A stretch of DNA of 17,323 bases from Gracilaria caudata. Lineage: Eukaryota > Rhodophyta > Florideophyceae > Gracilariales > Gracilariaceae. How positions within the stretch are numbered: position 1 is the first letter of the stretch; each line of letters begins with the position of its first letter. Where the stretch lies: assembly GCA_030374735.1 (NCBI GenBank), contig JASCIV010000469.1, positions 1 to 17,323 on the forward strand. The letters are read 5' to 3'. The translations under genes were made by a program, and so were the position numbers. A model generated the notes under the pieces. The model was not told the origin of the DNA and searched no databases. It saw only the letters and a list, made by a program, of their open reading frames with translations. Of the stretch, positions 1 through 8,207 are shown piece by piece.

Positions 1-304
1 GGGTAGGCTTCGGGGCGGGGGCTGGCGCGGCGGCAGGAGTGGGAGTAGATGTCGGAGCCGGTTTAACTGGTTTCTTCTTGGGCGGCATGACGACAACAAA
101 GCCCGTGGAAGAAATTCCGGCGGAGGAGATAGTGGCCTCATCAGAAAGGATCTTTCCTTTGAAGATAAGACGATAGGAAGCGTAGTCAGACACATTCTCA
201 CTGTCGGCCACCTTGCGCTTGATGTCGAGAACGGTGTCGGTGGGCTCGGCAGACAATTTGAAGGTGGCGCCTGTAAGGGTACGGAAGGTGACTTCGATGG
301 CCAT
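1..304 (-). CDS. RAD23: RAD23 ubiquitin-receptor protein, N-terminal part (truncated by window edge)
   Basis: RAD23 proteins bring ubiquitinated cargo to the proteasome and, with XPC/Rad4, act in nucleotide excision repair. The minus strand reads from an ATG at 302-304 through 101 codons to the window edge without a stop. Residues 1-73 form a ubiquitin-like fold: MAIEVTFRTL at the start, the helix DTVLDIKRKVAD, then YRLIFKGKILSD and the hallmark GFVVVM, all closely matching the RAD23 UbL (KLIYAGKILSD, FVVVM). After it comes a lysine, proline, alanine and threonine-rich linker (PKKKPVKPAPTSTPTP), as in RAD23 before UBA1. The start is supported by alignment to the family start and by a G at -3. 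The UBA1, XPC-binding and UBA2 domains should lie outside the window, so a ubiquilin-like UbL protein is possible, but the linker and UbL fit RAD23 best. Confidence 0.9.
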   Translation of the reverse strand, partial: MAIEVTFRTLTGATFKLSAEPTDTVLDIKRKVADSENVSDYASYRLIFKGKILSDEATISSAGISSTGFVVVMPPKKKPVKPAPTSTPTPAAAPAPAPKPT

Positions 305-1611
305 AACTGCGGCTGGGGGAGGGGGAACTATCTGGAGAAAGGGGCAAGAGAATGAGCTCGTAGCGTGCACTTTGGTCTGGAAGAAAAGCGGTCGTCGGCG
401 GCAAGTGGATAGAGAAGAGAAGCGGCCTGAGGATGAGATTTTGGCTGGAGTGCGAGACAAAACGCGCGCTGAAAAAAACGCGCTTTTTGGCATAAAGGCG
501 CCAATCGCAACCGGACACGGCTATGCCGTCGGCACCAGCGCGCGAAAAAACAGCACCACGTTGGTGCCGCTTTGCAGCCAAAGCGCAAGTGCGGCTTGAC
601 CTTGCTCACCACCGCCCACACTGCACTAGCGATAGTTCCGAGTGTCATACTCGCAATGGACCAATGCTTCCGCATCTTGAGAGCTCCTTGTTGGTGCGGC
701 GCAACGTCGCAAGGCAAGGTGGCGCGCCAGGAATAGTCATCTGCGGGGCCTCCGCAAACGCTACACCAGTTGGCGAGCTATTGTCAACGCTCCGTCATGC
801 CGTAGTGGCCACTCGGATCACCGTTTCTGCCCCGAACTTGATGTCTTCGCATCGAAAACGATGCTGGCATGTACGACGGTAACTGCAGCGATCCAGCTAA
901 CCTGTGAGATATCTGGGTGTCGCCCAGAACCACCACAGCATAATTAGCGGCTTAGGGTGCGCTACCACTTCGCCACTTGAGACCGCCGGCGCTGCGATGT
1001 CTTATATCAGGAATCAGGATCGTACTATACCGAATTTGTATTGCGCTTTGTCTGCCTGGTCATTGCGAAACTCATGTTGGTTCATGGACGCAACCCTAGG
1101 TTGCGCTCTTACAACACTGCAAGTTGTAGTGTGTTGTACCCTGCAGTCTACAACACCGGCGCTTGCTGCTTACGGTATACTGTAATATCTAAGGTGCTCT
1201 CAGCTGCAATCTCAACCTCGCTCAGCAGTCTGCTGCCGCCGTGAGTGCGAAGGTACCGTCGTAACCTTCTTGTATCTTTGCGTCTCTCTCTATCTTTGCG
1301 AAGCTAAGACTGCAGCGCATTGGAGTGCATTTTCTGCTAGACGGCTGGCCACCCGTTGCTGCCGCAATATACTGGTTTGAAGACGTCAATTTCTTTCACT
1401 GTAACAACACTTGAGATCCACCCTAATCTCGACTCCGATCCCTTCATCATCGATACCATTGTACCAACGCTGCTGCATCGCAATATCTTGGCGGCCGTTG
1501 CTTCCCACCAGCCCATAGTCGATAGCACGTGTCATATTAGCTGAGCGTCTCCACGTCGCCGCAGTAATCATCCTCTCACACTGAACGTGCATACCGCTCT
1601 GCAGCAAAACC
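305..1611. other. Gene-poor intergenic stretch upstream of RAD23 and of the beta-propeller gene
   Basis: This 1.3 kb lies between two divergently transcribed genes, so it must contain both promoters. The open frames crossing it (for example 523-882 plus and 328-717 minus) are low-complexity and R/S/H-rich, show no domain signal and overlap one another, so they are not called. A GGCGCCAAT element (CCAAT box fused to an E2F-like TTGGCGCC on the minus strand) lies at 497-505, about 195 bases upstream of the RAD23 ATG. The palindrome cluster at 1089-1156 is listed separately. Nothing resembling a tRNA or other known RNA gene was seen. Confidence 0.5.
1089..1156. repeat. Palindrome cluster with three alternating copies of TACAACAC
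   Basis: CGCAACC (1089-1095) and GGTTGCG (1099-1105) form a 7-bp stem around CTA. Then TACAACAC occurs at 1110-1117, its exact reverse complement GTGTTGTA at 1131-1138, and TACAACAC again at 1149-1156. The middle copy can pair perfectly over 8 bp with either outer copy (loops of 13 or 10 nt), so the two hairpins are mutually exclusive. A shorter GTTGTA also lies at 1123-1128. It may be a transcription-factor site cluster, a structured 5' RNA element or a relic of a small inverted-repeat element. Function is unknown. Confidence 0.5.
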
Positions 1612-2814
1612 ATGTCAACCGCGTTCCTGCACTCTTTCTTTCCGCCCATTCCCCTCAATCGTCGCCGCTCAATAACACGCTTCAAAACGTGCAATGTTAA
1701 TGCCTGTGCCGCATCATCAATATCAACACCACCTTCTGCTACGAGAGGCCGAATACTCACCCCTTCTGAGACAAATGCCGGTGCTCTTACTACCCCGATC
1801 GTTCATCGCTACCTATCTGACAACGATGATCGTTTTGCCATGTGGTACACATACAGACCTCGAAACTGGGAGAACACCCCTCTCACGCCCCCCGGGTCGC
1901 TCACTGGTCTCATTGCTCTCGCCCTATCGGAAGATGGTATAACTTGGCGTCGTGTGGCCGGTCCGCACAATGGTGCTGTGCTCACCAACAACACAGAGGA
2001 TTGGTGGGCCTTCGACACCGCACACGTCAGTTGTGGAGACGTATTCATTGATTCCAACTCGCGCATAAGAGCAGATTCTGGAGTGTACTTCATGTACTAC
2101 ACAGGTGGCGATGGAGAGAAAGTTTCTGTAAGCGGCATGGATATGCCTGGTATGCGAATGCGAATTGGCCTTGCCCTCAGTAAGGACGGTGAGCACTTCA
2201 CCAGAGTTGAGGGTGCCTATCCTTCTTCAGCTGTGCTTGATGTGGGCAATGCAGGTGAATTTGATGAATTGTTTGTATCGTCTCCGAACGTTACTCGCGT
2301 AGAAAAGGGATACACCATGCACTACTACACATATAACGTAGAGCACAAAATGTACATGGTAGGTCGGGCATTTTCCGCTGATGGTTTACGATTTGAAAAA
2401 AGGGGAATCGCTTTGAAGGGTTCTGGAATAGCCGGGGCGGCTGATGAACGTGGAGTTTGGAGACCAGTTGTTGTGAAGAAAGGAAGTACGTATGTCATGT
2501 TTGTTGTGCTCTTTGATGCCAATCGCACAACACGGATAGGGATGTGCGAGAGCAACGACTGTGAGAACTGGGGACCAATCACAGTTGTGTTGGATGTTGG
2601 CGAAAGAGAGTCTTGGGACGAGGCAGGTGTTTCACATCCTTACGTTGTAGTGCTTGAGGACGGCTCTGCGCTTCTGTACTACGTTGGTAAGTCCAAAGTC
2701 TTTGATGTTGATTCGGGGAATGGTACCAGTATTGGAGTTGCAAAAAGTGAAGGAACAGACTGGACAAACTTCTGCAGAACAACCGGCACAGATGAAAGCA
2801 CATTCGAACAGTAA
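1612..2814 (+). CDS. Plastid-targeted five-bladed beta-propeller protein (GH43/GH32 arabinanase/levansucrase/invertase superfamily)
   Basis: This 400-residue protein belongs by sequence pattern to the five-bladed beta-propeller glycosidase superfamily (GH43/32/68/130). Blade motifs of the type S-x-D-G-x-x-W/F recur: ALSEDGITW (104-112), ALSKDGEHF (188-196), AFSADGLRF (253-261), CESNDCENW (312-320) and AKSEGTDW (377-384). Strand signatures such as RFAMWYTY (74-81), VYFMYYTGG (158-166), GVWRPVVVKKGSTYVMF (281-297) and SALLYYVGK (352-360) are typical. The first ~50 residues are rich in S, T, R and A with an early MSTAFLHSFF, fitting a plastid transit peptide. The ATG at 1612 is the first in frame and has A at -3. 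Similar plastid proteins of unknown substrate are known in algae and plants. I cannot assign catalytic acids with certainty, so enzymatic activity and substrate are open. Confidence 0.75.
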   Translation: MSTAFLHSFFPPIPLNRRRSITRFKTCNVNACAASSISTPPSATRGRILTPSETNAGALTTPIVHRYLSDNDDRFAMWYTYRPRNWENTPLTPPGSLTGLIALALSEDGITWRRVAGPHNGAVLTNNTEDWWAFDTAHVSCGDVFIDSNSRIRADSGVYFMYYTGGDGEKVSVSGMDMPGMRMRIGLALSKDGEHFTRVEGAYPSSAVLDVGNAGEFDELFVSSPNVTRVEKGYTMHYYTYNVEHKMYMVGRAFSADGLRFEKRGIALKGSGIAGAADERGVWRPVVVKKGSTYVMFVVLFDANRTTRIGMCESNDCENWGPITVVLDVGERESWDEAGVSHPYVVVLEDGSALLYYVGKSKVFDVDSGNGTSIGVAKSEGTDWTNFCRTTGTDESTFEQ

Positions 2815-3181
2815 ACTCTATATCTCGTTTCGTTCCTTCGAACATTTTGCTATCCCCATCAGTTTTGTTTTAAACGCAACAACAGCTAAAAAAAAGTAAG
2901 CCTGAGATAATTGCACCAGGTGCGAACGTGAAAAGCTTCGCACGGTGCCGACGGTACAGTATCCTTGTACCGTTGCATACGAAAAAAAAAGTGAGTGATG
3001 GAATCGATCGAAACCTGCGGTTCTGTCATGTTTTGCGCATTCCTTCGAAGTGTTCTACGAAGGGTTCATGCAAATGTCGAGGTTCATGACAAAACGGAAA
3101 TGTGGAATGAGCATGATAAGCATTCTCGGTTTGAGACATTTCGTCTTCGTCTTCTTGGACCCTCTGTCTCACGATCTGGGG
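2815..3181. other. Convergent 3' intergenic region between the beta-propeller and STAND genes
   Basis: Both neighbouring genes end here, so the stretch should hold two overlapping or back-to-back 3' UTRs. It contains A-tracts at about 2888-2895 and 2982-2990 and the strong inverted repeats listed separately (2920-2943 and 2949-2975), plus a weaker CCTTCG/CGAAGG stem near 3043-3064. No credible coding region was seen. Confidence 0.5.
2920..2975. repeat. Two adjacent perfect hairpins in a convergent 3' region
   Basis: GTGCGAA (2920-2926) pairs with TTCGCAC (2937-2943) across a 10-nt loop. ACGGTACA (2951-2958) pairs perfectly with TGTACCGT (2966-2973) across a 7-nt loop, and a G-T wobble plus a C-G pair extend it to 2949-2975. 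An overlapping GCACC/GGTGC inverted repeat (2913-2923) precedes them. Placed between two converging genes, they may act in 3'-end formation or transcript stability on either strand. Confidence 0.45.
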
Positions 3182-6100
3182 TTATACCCTCAGTTTCATG
3201 AACACGACTTGCCCGTTCAGCAGTCCAGCGCACATTGTTCCGTTACTCTGGGAATATTTGCAACATTCTATCGACGAGGGCAAAGTTGCAAGTACCGCCT
3301 TATCATACATCACATGGAATCCTTTGCACTGTACAGGGGGTGACGGGTTTGCTTCTTCAGTCTCCTCCTCCAGGAACCGAAGCACGGATACGGTTGACAT
3401 GAGACCAATGTTGTTTTGCTCAAACTGCTGGATACACGTCCCGCGTAATAGATTCCAGACGCGGAGCTCATGTCTCGACACTGAAATGACACGTTCTCCA
3501 TCCTCCAATATCTTCACCGTTCTGACTCTACCCTTATGACCTCGAAGACTTTTATACTTACCATCGCATTTCGTCAGATCCCATACGCGAACTGAGCCAT
3601 CGAAGGATGTACTCACAGCTCTTTCTCCAGCAGGACTAATATCTATACTTGATATCCAGTCTGAATGGGCTTGGAATGTGCTTACGCTCTCGTGAGCATC
3701 TCCATCGATTTTCCACAGTCTGAGACTGCCATCATACGCGCCGGAAATTACGCGGTCTCCCTTATTCGAAACCGCAACAGCACTTATCTTTTCTCGGTAT
3801 CCAGTGAGTGGTTTTCCAATCGAAGTTCCAGTCGTGACATCCCACAAGCGCAATGAACCATCAAGTGAGGCAGAGACCACAACGTTACCATTCTCTGTCA
3901 GCGCTAGAGAAGTCACAGTTCCTGAGTGATGTGATGGCACAGCACCACTGCGGAGGTTGTCCACGTTCCATATTCTTACCGTCTCATCACCTGCAGCTGA
4001 AATAACCCGCGTTCCTCTCGAGAGGAATGCCACACCGCAAACACCATGCGTGTGGCCTCGAAGCGGCTTCCCGATTAGAACGTTCTTTTCTACATCCAAA
4101 ATGTGGACCACTTTATCGTCAGAACCAAACACAAGGTGTTTCCCGTTCTCGTTGAAGCTCATAGTTGTTATTCTTCCGAAACGTCCACTGGTATCGAAAA
4201 GTTTTCTCGTTGTTCCATTGCGCAAGTCGGAAATACGAATAAAACCATTCGATGCCGAAGCCAAAATCTGAGACTCAACATGAATGGTAAGGCATCCGAC
4301 CCCCTCGGAAAAAGCTTCGGAAGACCAACTTTTATCTTCCTTAAGATGAAGGATAAGGTCTTCATTCGCGTTCACCGTTGTTTCCAATTTCCACATTCGA
4401 ATGAAGCCATCTGCACTAGATGTAATCATACGATCACCTCCGGCCAAAACATCGATCTTTGTGAAAGCACTCGGGCTCTTCACATTAAATGCTTCAGCTA
4501 CTCGATCTCCAGATTCCAAATCCCAGACGATGAGAGAACCGTCGTGGAAGCCAGCGATAACGAAAAACTCATCTTCTGTTACTGCAATGCTTGCGACTTG
4601 TCGATCATCCGTGAGTGCAATCTCCCCAAGTTGTCCGCTCGAAGCACAATCCCACGCTTTAATCGTCATATCCGAAGAACTCGTAACTATGAGTTTTCCA
4701 CTCCGGGATCGACACATAGAAGTCACTGCATCACTATGGCCTCTCCACTGTCCCACAATCCTTTTTCGTCTGGTATCTAGCATGATAATCCGCCCGTCAC
4801 TGCACCCACACGCCACGTAATTATCTCCCGCCAATGTAACCATGCATTGAGGGCGTGAGAGAAGACGAACCACACTGCGCAACTGGTTCTTTGGTGAACC
4901 CAGGCATGGTTGAACGGGTGTGAGCCGTAGATCTTCAGTCTCCTTCTCAAGATCTCGAAGATACGAGGACAGTATACCCCGAGCTTTGCTCACAGCAAGT
5001 AACTGATCGTAAAAGTGAAACGCTATTTGCTGCGATTTGTTTCCTGCATTCATCGCTGCTGCTCTAGCCGCCGCACCGATTTCTTCGTATTCCTCCACGG
5101 TCATTTCCAGCGTTTGACTGTCTCTGGAGTTACTGAACGTGAGAAAATCAGTGACAAACCCAATATCATTATCCACTTGATCTGCTCCAATTTCAGCAAG
5201 CTGCGCAAGTATCCATTTTGGATGCACAACAAGCTTCAGCATTTCGGTGCGATATCTAGCGTGGTAAAGATGGCGAATAAGGTTTCTGTTGTAGTAACCT
5301 CCGTCCGGAATATGAAGCTTCCACCACGCTCGACACTCATCCGAGTTTGATGGCCGTTCATCACCCAGTACGTCCGCACACGACTTCAAGAGCTTGGAAT
5401 GGTACTTCGTGAAATCCACTAAAGTCAACTCACTACAGACATGGTCATGTACGAGATCATGAACCTGAAGCTCATCTGCGTTTCGATTGTTCTTCATCAG
5501 TAAAATCGCGAGCCCTGTAGCGTCAAATAAAGTCGCCACTTTATGACTAACACCGGGAGATAGATTCCACAGTTGGCGTAAGACTTCTAACGGCAAGTTG
5601 TGGCCTTTATCTATAACACTGAAGGCCAGGAAGAGGTCTCGGAAAGTGACACCCGTCGGCAGAGTGTTGTCATAAGTTTGCTCGAGGATCTGCAGGGCCG
5701 CCTGAACGTGATCACCTATGATATCGGTGATGCAGGGGGTATCCATCTGTTCCTCATCAAAGACGCCATCATGCTGTTCAAGATACAGTTTCATAGCTTC
5801 TTTTCGAGTCATGCCACACTTTGTGGCGTTCGCAATGGTCTTTCCGGCAATTGCCACAGCCAACGGTAGTCCGTAACATAGCAGTAGTAGAACTCGCAAA
5901 ATTTCAACTGATTCCGGATCCACGAGTTCCTCTTTGGTGAAACAAGCATGATTCAGGAAAATGTACAATGTATCTTCACCCAATACGTCACGAGGTGTCA
6001 TCGAAATACGACGAGCGTTCCATATGGCCTCAGAGTCTTCAGAAATGAACACTACCACCGTTCCGGAACGAGAAGTGACTAACGGTTTCAGTTTAAACAC

Positions 6101-7555
6101 TAGGGCAGAACCGACATCTCCCGCTGTCCAGCTCTTGTCAAGTAGCAACAACATTCGCTTCGTAGACAAATGTTTCGAAGCATATTCGACAGCGGCCTGA
6201 ATATCACTCATTTCTTCAATATCTTTTGCTTCTTCCTTATTACCGGTGACACACACCAGGTGAGCGATAGAACTTACTGCATCGCGAATTTCCGCTACTC
6301 CTGAGCGTAGTGGAAGCCAGTGAACTCCTTCTGTGAAATTTGCAACGATTTCTTCGTCGTGTTTGAGGGCGTGTAGTAAAGTTGACTTCCCTGTCCCCGG
6401 TAGCCCCTGTAGTGCCAAGAAGTGTCCACCTTGCTGGCTGGCAGAGAGAATGGCACTTTTGGTGTGGCATTCAATGCTGTCCGGCTTTGCAACATCAAAC
6501 ATGGATTGTGGAACAGGAGGGTGAGCCAGACGAGAGCAGTAACACTGTTTTCGTTCCCCTTTCCCTTGTTCAGATTTCGACTTATGTGAAGCAGCTGGTT
6601 CGGATTGTGCGTACGATTGCTCCCGCCGAGAGCTGATAGAAGAGTTTCTACGAGCTGGCTCGGGTGACTTCCCTGGCGATGTAGCTGGGCTGGCGGGGTT
6701 TGGTTCAGATTCGGATGTCGTATTGTCCCGATAGTTGAACAGATCATGCAAGGAGCTGCGGAGTCTTTCCCTGCTAACTTTGGCTGAACGCACACTGGCC
6801 GAGTCGTCATCCATTAAATGGGGCTGATTGTGAGCACGTCGAGAGTCATCAGATACTAGTCTAGTAAGCTCAGACTTGATTTTCTCGGTGGCAGAAAGAA
6901 TAGTAAGACGCGTGATGAGTTCGGTCAGTGTATGTTTCACTTCGCGAATTTCGGAATGAAGCATCTGGCACCGTTTCTTTGAGGACGGTGCAAACCACAT
7001 GCGAGCGACTCGTTGGTGCGGTTTGTTGGCTCCAATTTGAACTAGAGTGTCCATAATGGCTCGATAGCGCGCATGGAGGTCCCCACGCTGAACGTTCAAC
7101 GCCTTCCATATTTCTTGGGGGATGGCTTCCTTCTTGTCCCTGAGCTGGTTGGAGAAGGATTCTAGCTCTTTCTTAAGCTGTTGAGCAGCGTCAAACACAT
7201 GCGCGAGCCTCTGATTAAAGCGTTGTCGCGGCAAGAGCCGAAGCTCTATGCCGCCCAACGCCTCTCGAATGGAGCTGGACGGATTGGAGAACATTCGTCG
7301 CAATCCTTCGGCCATGTGGTGAACGACGCATGAAGCGCAAAGCTGGCGGCGGATATAAACGGCAGTGAGGTTTACCTCTTCAGAAATGATGACTTTCGCG
7401 AGAGCTCGGGGCAAAGAGAAGAGCGAACAATAAAGTGCGAGCAAAGAGACGTTAAACATATGATGAGGGCGTAACCGCGTCACGTAACGTTTGATCATAC
7501 AATCGTGAGGAGCAGATTTGGCGCTCTGCGGCTCAATACGCGCAAGCGGCATCAT
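3182..7555 (-). CDS. APAF-1/NLR-like STAND ATPase: helical N-terminus, NB-ARC and about 13 WD40 blades
   Basis: This single-exon gene encodes 1457 residues. Residues ~81-235 are predicted helical (leucine-rich amphipathic heptads). An S/P/E/R-rich linker (~250-345) follows. The NB-ARC core has Walker A GLPGTGKST (384-392), Walker B MLLLLDKSW (468-476), GLPLA (562-566) and an MHD-type VHD (698-700). A helical ARC/linker part (~700-880) leads to WD40 blades ending in signatures such as IKAWD, LIVWD, VRIWN, LRLWD and VRVWD (~900-1457), enough for two propellers, as in APAF-1. STAND proteins of this layout are ligand-gated oligomerising switches in immunity and cell death; the ligand here is unknown. 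The first ATG (7555) has G at -3. A start at Met81 (7315) is possible, because residues 1-80 look unconserved and include a hydrophobic stretch (34-51). Walker B lacks its usual second acidic residue. Confidence 0.88.
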   Translation of the reverse strand: MMPLARIEPQSAKSAPHDCMIKRYVTRLRPHHMFNVSLLALYCSLFSLPRALAKVIISEEVNLTAVYIRRQLCASCVVHHMAEGLRRMFSNPSSSIREALGGIELRLLPRQRFNQRLAHVFDAAQQLKKELESFSNQLRDKKEAIPQEIWKALNVQRGDLHARYRAIMDTLVQIGANKPHQRVARMWFAPSSKKRCQMLHSEIREVKHTLTELITRLTILSATEKIKSELTRLVSDDSRRAHNQPHLMDDDSASVRSAKVSRERLRSSLHDLFNYRDNTTSESEPNPASPATSPGKSPEPARRNSSISSRREQSYAQSEPAASHKSKSEQGKGERKQCYCSRLAHPPVPQSMFDVAKPDSIECHTKSAILSASQQGGHFLALQGLPGTGKSTLLHALKHDEEIVANFTEGVHWLPLRSGVAEIRDAVSSIAHLVCVTGNKEEAKDIEEMSDIQAAVEYASKHLSTKRMLLLLDKSWTAGDVGSALVFKLKPLVTSRSGTVVVFISEDSEAIWNARRISMTPRDVLGEDTLYIFLNHACFTKEELVDPESVEILRVLLLLCYGLPLAVAIAGKTIANATKCGMTRKEAMKLYLEQHDGVFDEEQMDTPCITDIIGDHVQAALQILEQTYDNTLPTGVTFRDLFLAFSVIDKGHNLPLEVLRQLWNLSPGVSHKVATLFDATGLAILLMKNNRNADELQVHDLVHDHVCSELTLVDFTKYHSKLLKSCADVLGDERPSNSDECRAWWKLHIPDGGYYNRNLIRHLYHARYRTEMLKLVVHPKWILAQLAEIGADQVDNDIGFVTDFLTFSNSRDSQTLEMTVEEYEEIGAAARAAAMNAGNKSQQIAFHFYDQLLAVSKARGILSSYLRDLEKETEDLRLTPVQPCLGSPKNQLRSVVRLLSRPQCMVTLAGDNYVACGCSDGRIIMLDTRRKRIVGQWRGHSDAVTSMCRSRSGKLIVTSSSDMTIKAWDCASSGQLGEIALTDDRQVASIAVTEDEFFVIAGFHDGSLIVWDLESGDRVAEAFNVKSPSAFTKIDVLAGGDRMITSSADGFIRMWKLETTVNANEDLILHLKEDKSWSSEAFSEGVGCLTIHVESQILASASNGFIRISDLRNGTTRKLFDTSGRFGRITTMSFNENGKHLVFGSDDKVVHILDVEKNVLIGKPLRGHTHGVCGVAFLSRGTRVISAAGDETVRIWNVDNLRSGAVPSHHSGTVTSLALTENGNVVVSASLDGSLRLWDVTTGTSIGKPLTGYREKISAVAVSNKGDRVISGAYDGSLRLWKIDGDAHESVSTFQAHSDWISSIDISPAGERAVSTSFDGSVRVWDLTKCDGKYKSLRGHKGRVRTVKILEDGERVISVSRHELRVWNLLRGTCIQQFEQNNIGLMSTVSVLRFLEEETEEANPSPPVQCKGFHVMYDKAVLATLPSSIECCKYSQSNGTMCAGLLNGQVVFMKLRV

Positions 7556-8207
7556 GCCACCGCATTTTTAACGACAAAACAGCTTTGAATGGCTGTGAGC
7601 TGCGCTCGAATTAAGAGGCCGCGCCTACTGGAGCACCACAGATTTTTTGGGGCCAAGATAAAATCGCGCACGTAACTGCGGTCCATCAGGTGGAACGCAT
7701 GCAGTGACCAGTGCTTTTGCTTGATGCAAAAATGCTGACGGCGCCACTGCACCGCCCTCAGCGCCACCAGCAGCGGTATCTGACCGTATCTCCACCACAT
7801 ATCTCTGGATGCGAGCTTATAGCGCGGTCTCGCTCGCGCAGGAGTCTCTCGTATCAATCAGCACCACGCCCACGCGCTTGGCTCTGCGCTCTGTCAGCGC
7901 TTTTGTGAGGCATCTGTGAGATAACATTCTGTCCATTCCGTTGCAATCTTTTGTCAAGAGTCTATCACTGCTCCGTGTTAGATACTGTAGAGTAACTTTT
8001 ACCTTTAAGCCCTATCCACTTGGTGGTCAAGTGAGGCCAGTCTACACCCCGCACTCGAGAACTTGGGAGCGAGCACGTTGAGCTCCGGCAAGCCATGCAC
8101 ACACGTCGCTACGCCGATTTGGATTCTAAACAATCTTAGTACTTATCTGTCATGTTTAACCAAACATCTGCAGCCTGCGCAGCATGCTGAGGAAACTGCA
8201 CATAGTT
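7556..8207. other. Upstream region of the STAND gene, no gene recognised
   Basis: These 650 bases separate the STAND start from the 3' end of the small secreted-protein gene, both on the minus strand. An open frame at 7552-7857 (minus) has no ATG at its left limit, no domain signal and an arginine/tryptophan-rich composition, so it is not called. Its stop TGA overlaps the ATGATG of the STAND gene. No RNA gene or repeat was seen. Confidence 0.45.

Noticed and set aside
523..882. 119-residue plus-strand frame in the RAD23 upstream region
   Set aside because: Low-information composition, overlapped by competing frames, no motif.
2888..2998. A-tracts followed by GTAAG and GTGAG, considered as intron donors
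   Set aside because: They lie in the 3' intergenic stretch after a complete stop-terminated protein, with no downstream exon that would make sense.
7552..7857. 101-residue minus-strand frame just upstream of the STAND gene, whose stop overlaps its ATG
   Set aside because: It starts without ATG at its limit and has no domain signal. Overlap with the ATG suggested a frameshifted longer gene, but the STAND protein's N-terminus already lies upstream of its first domain.
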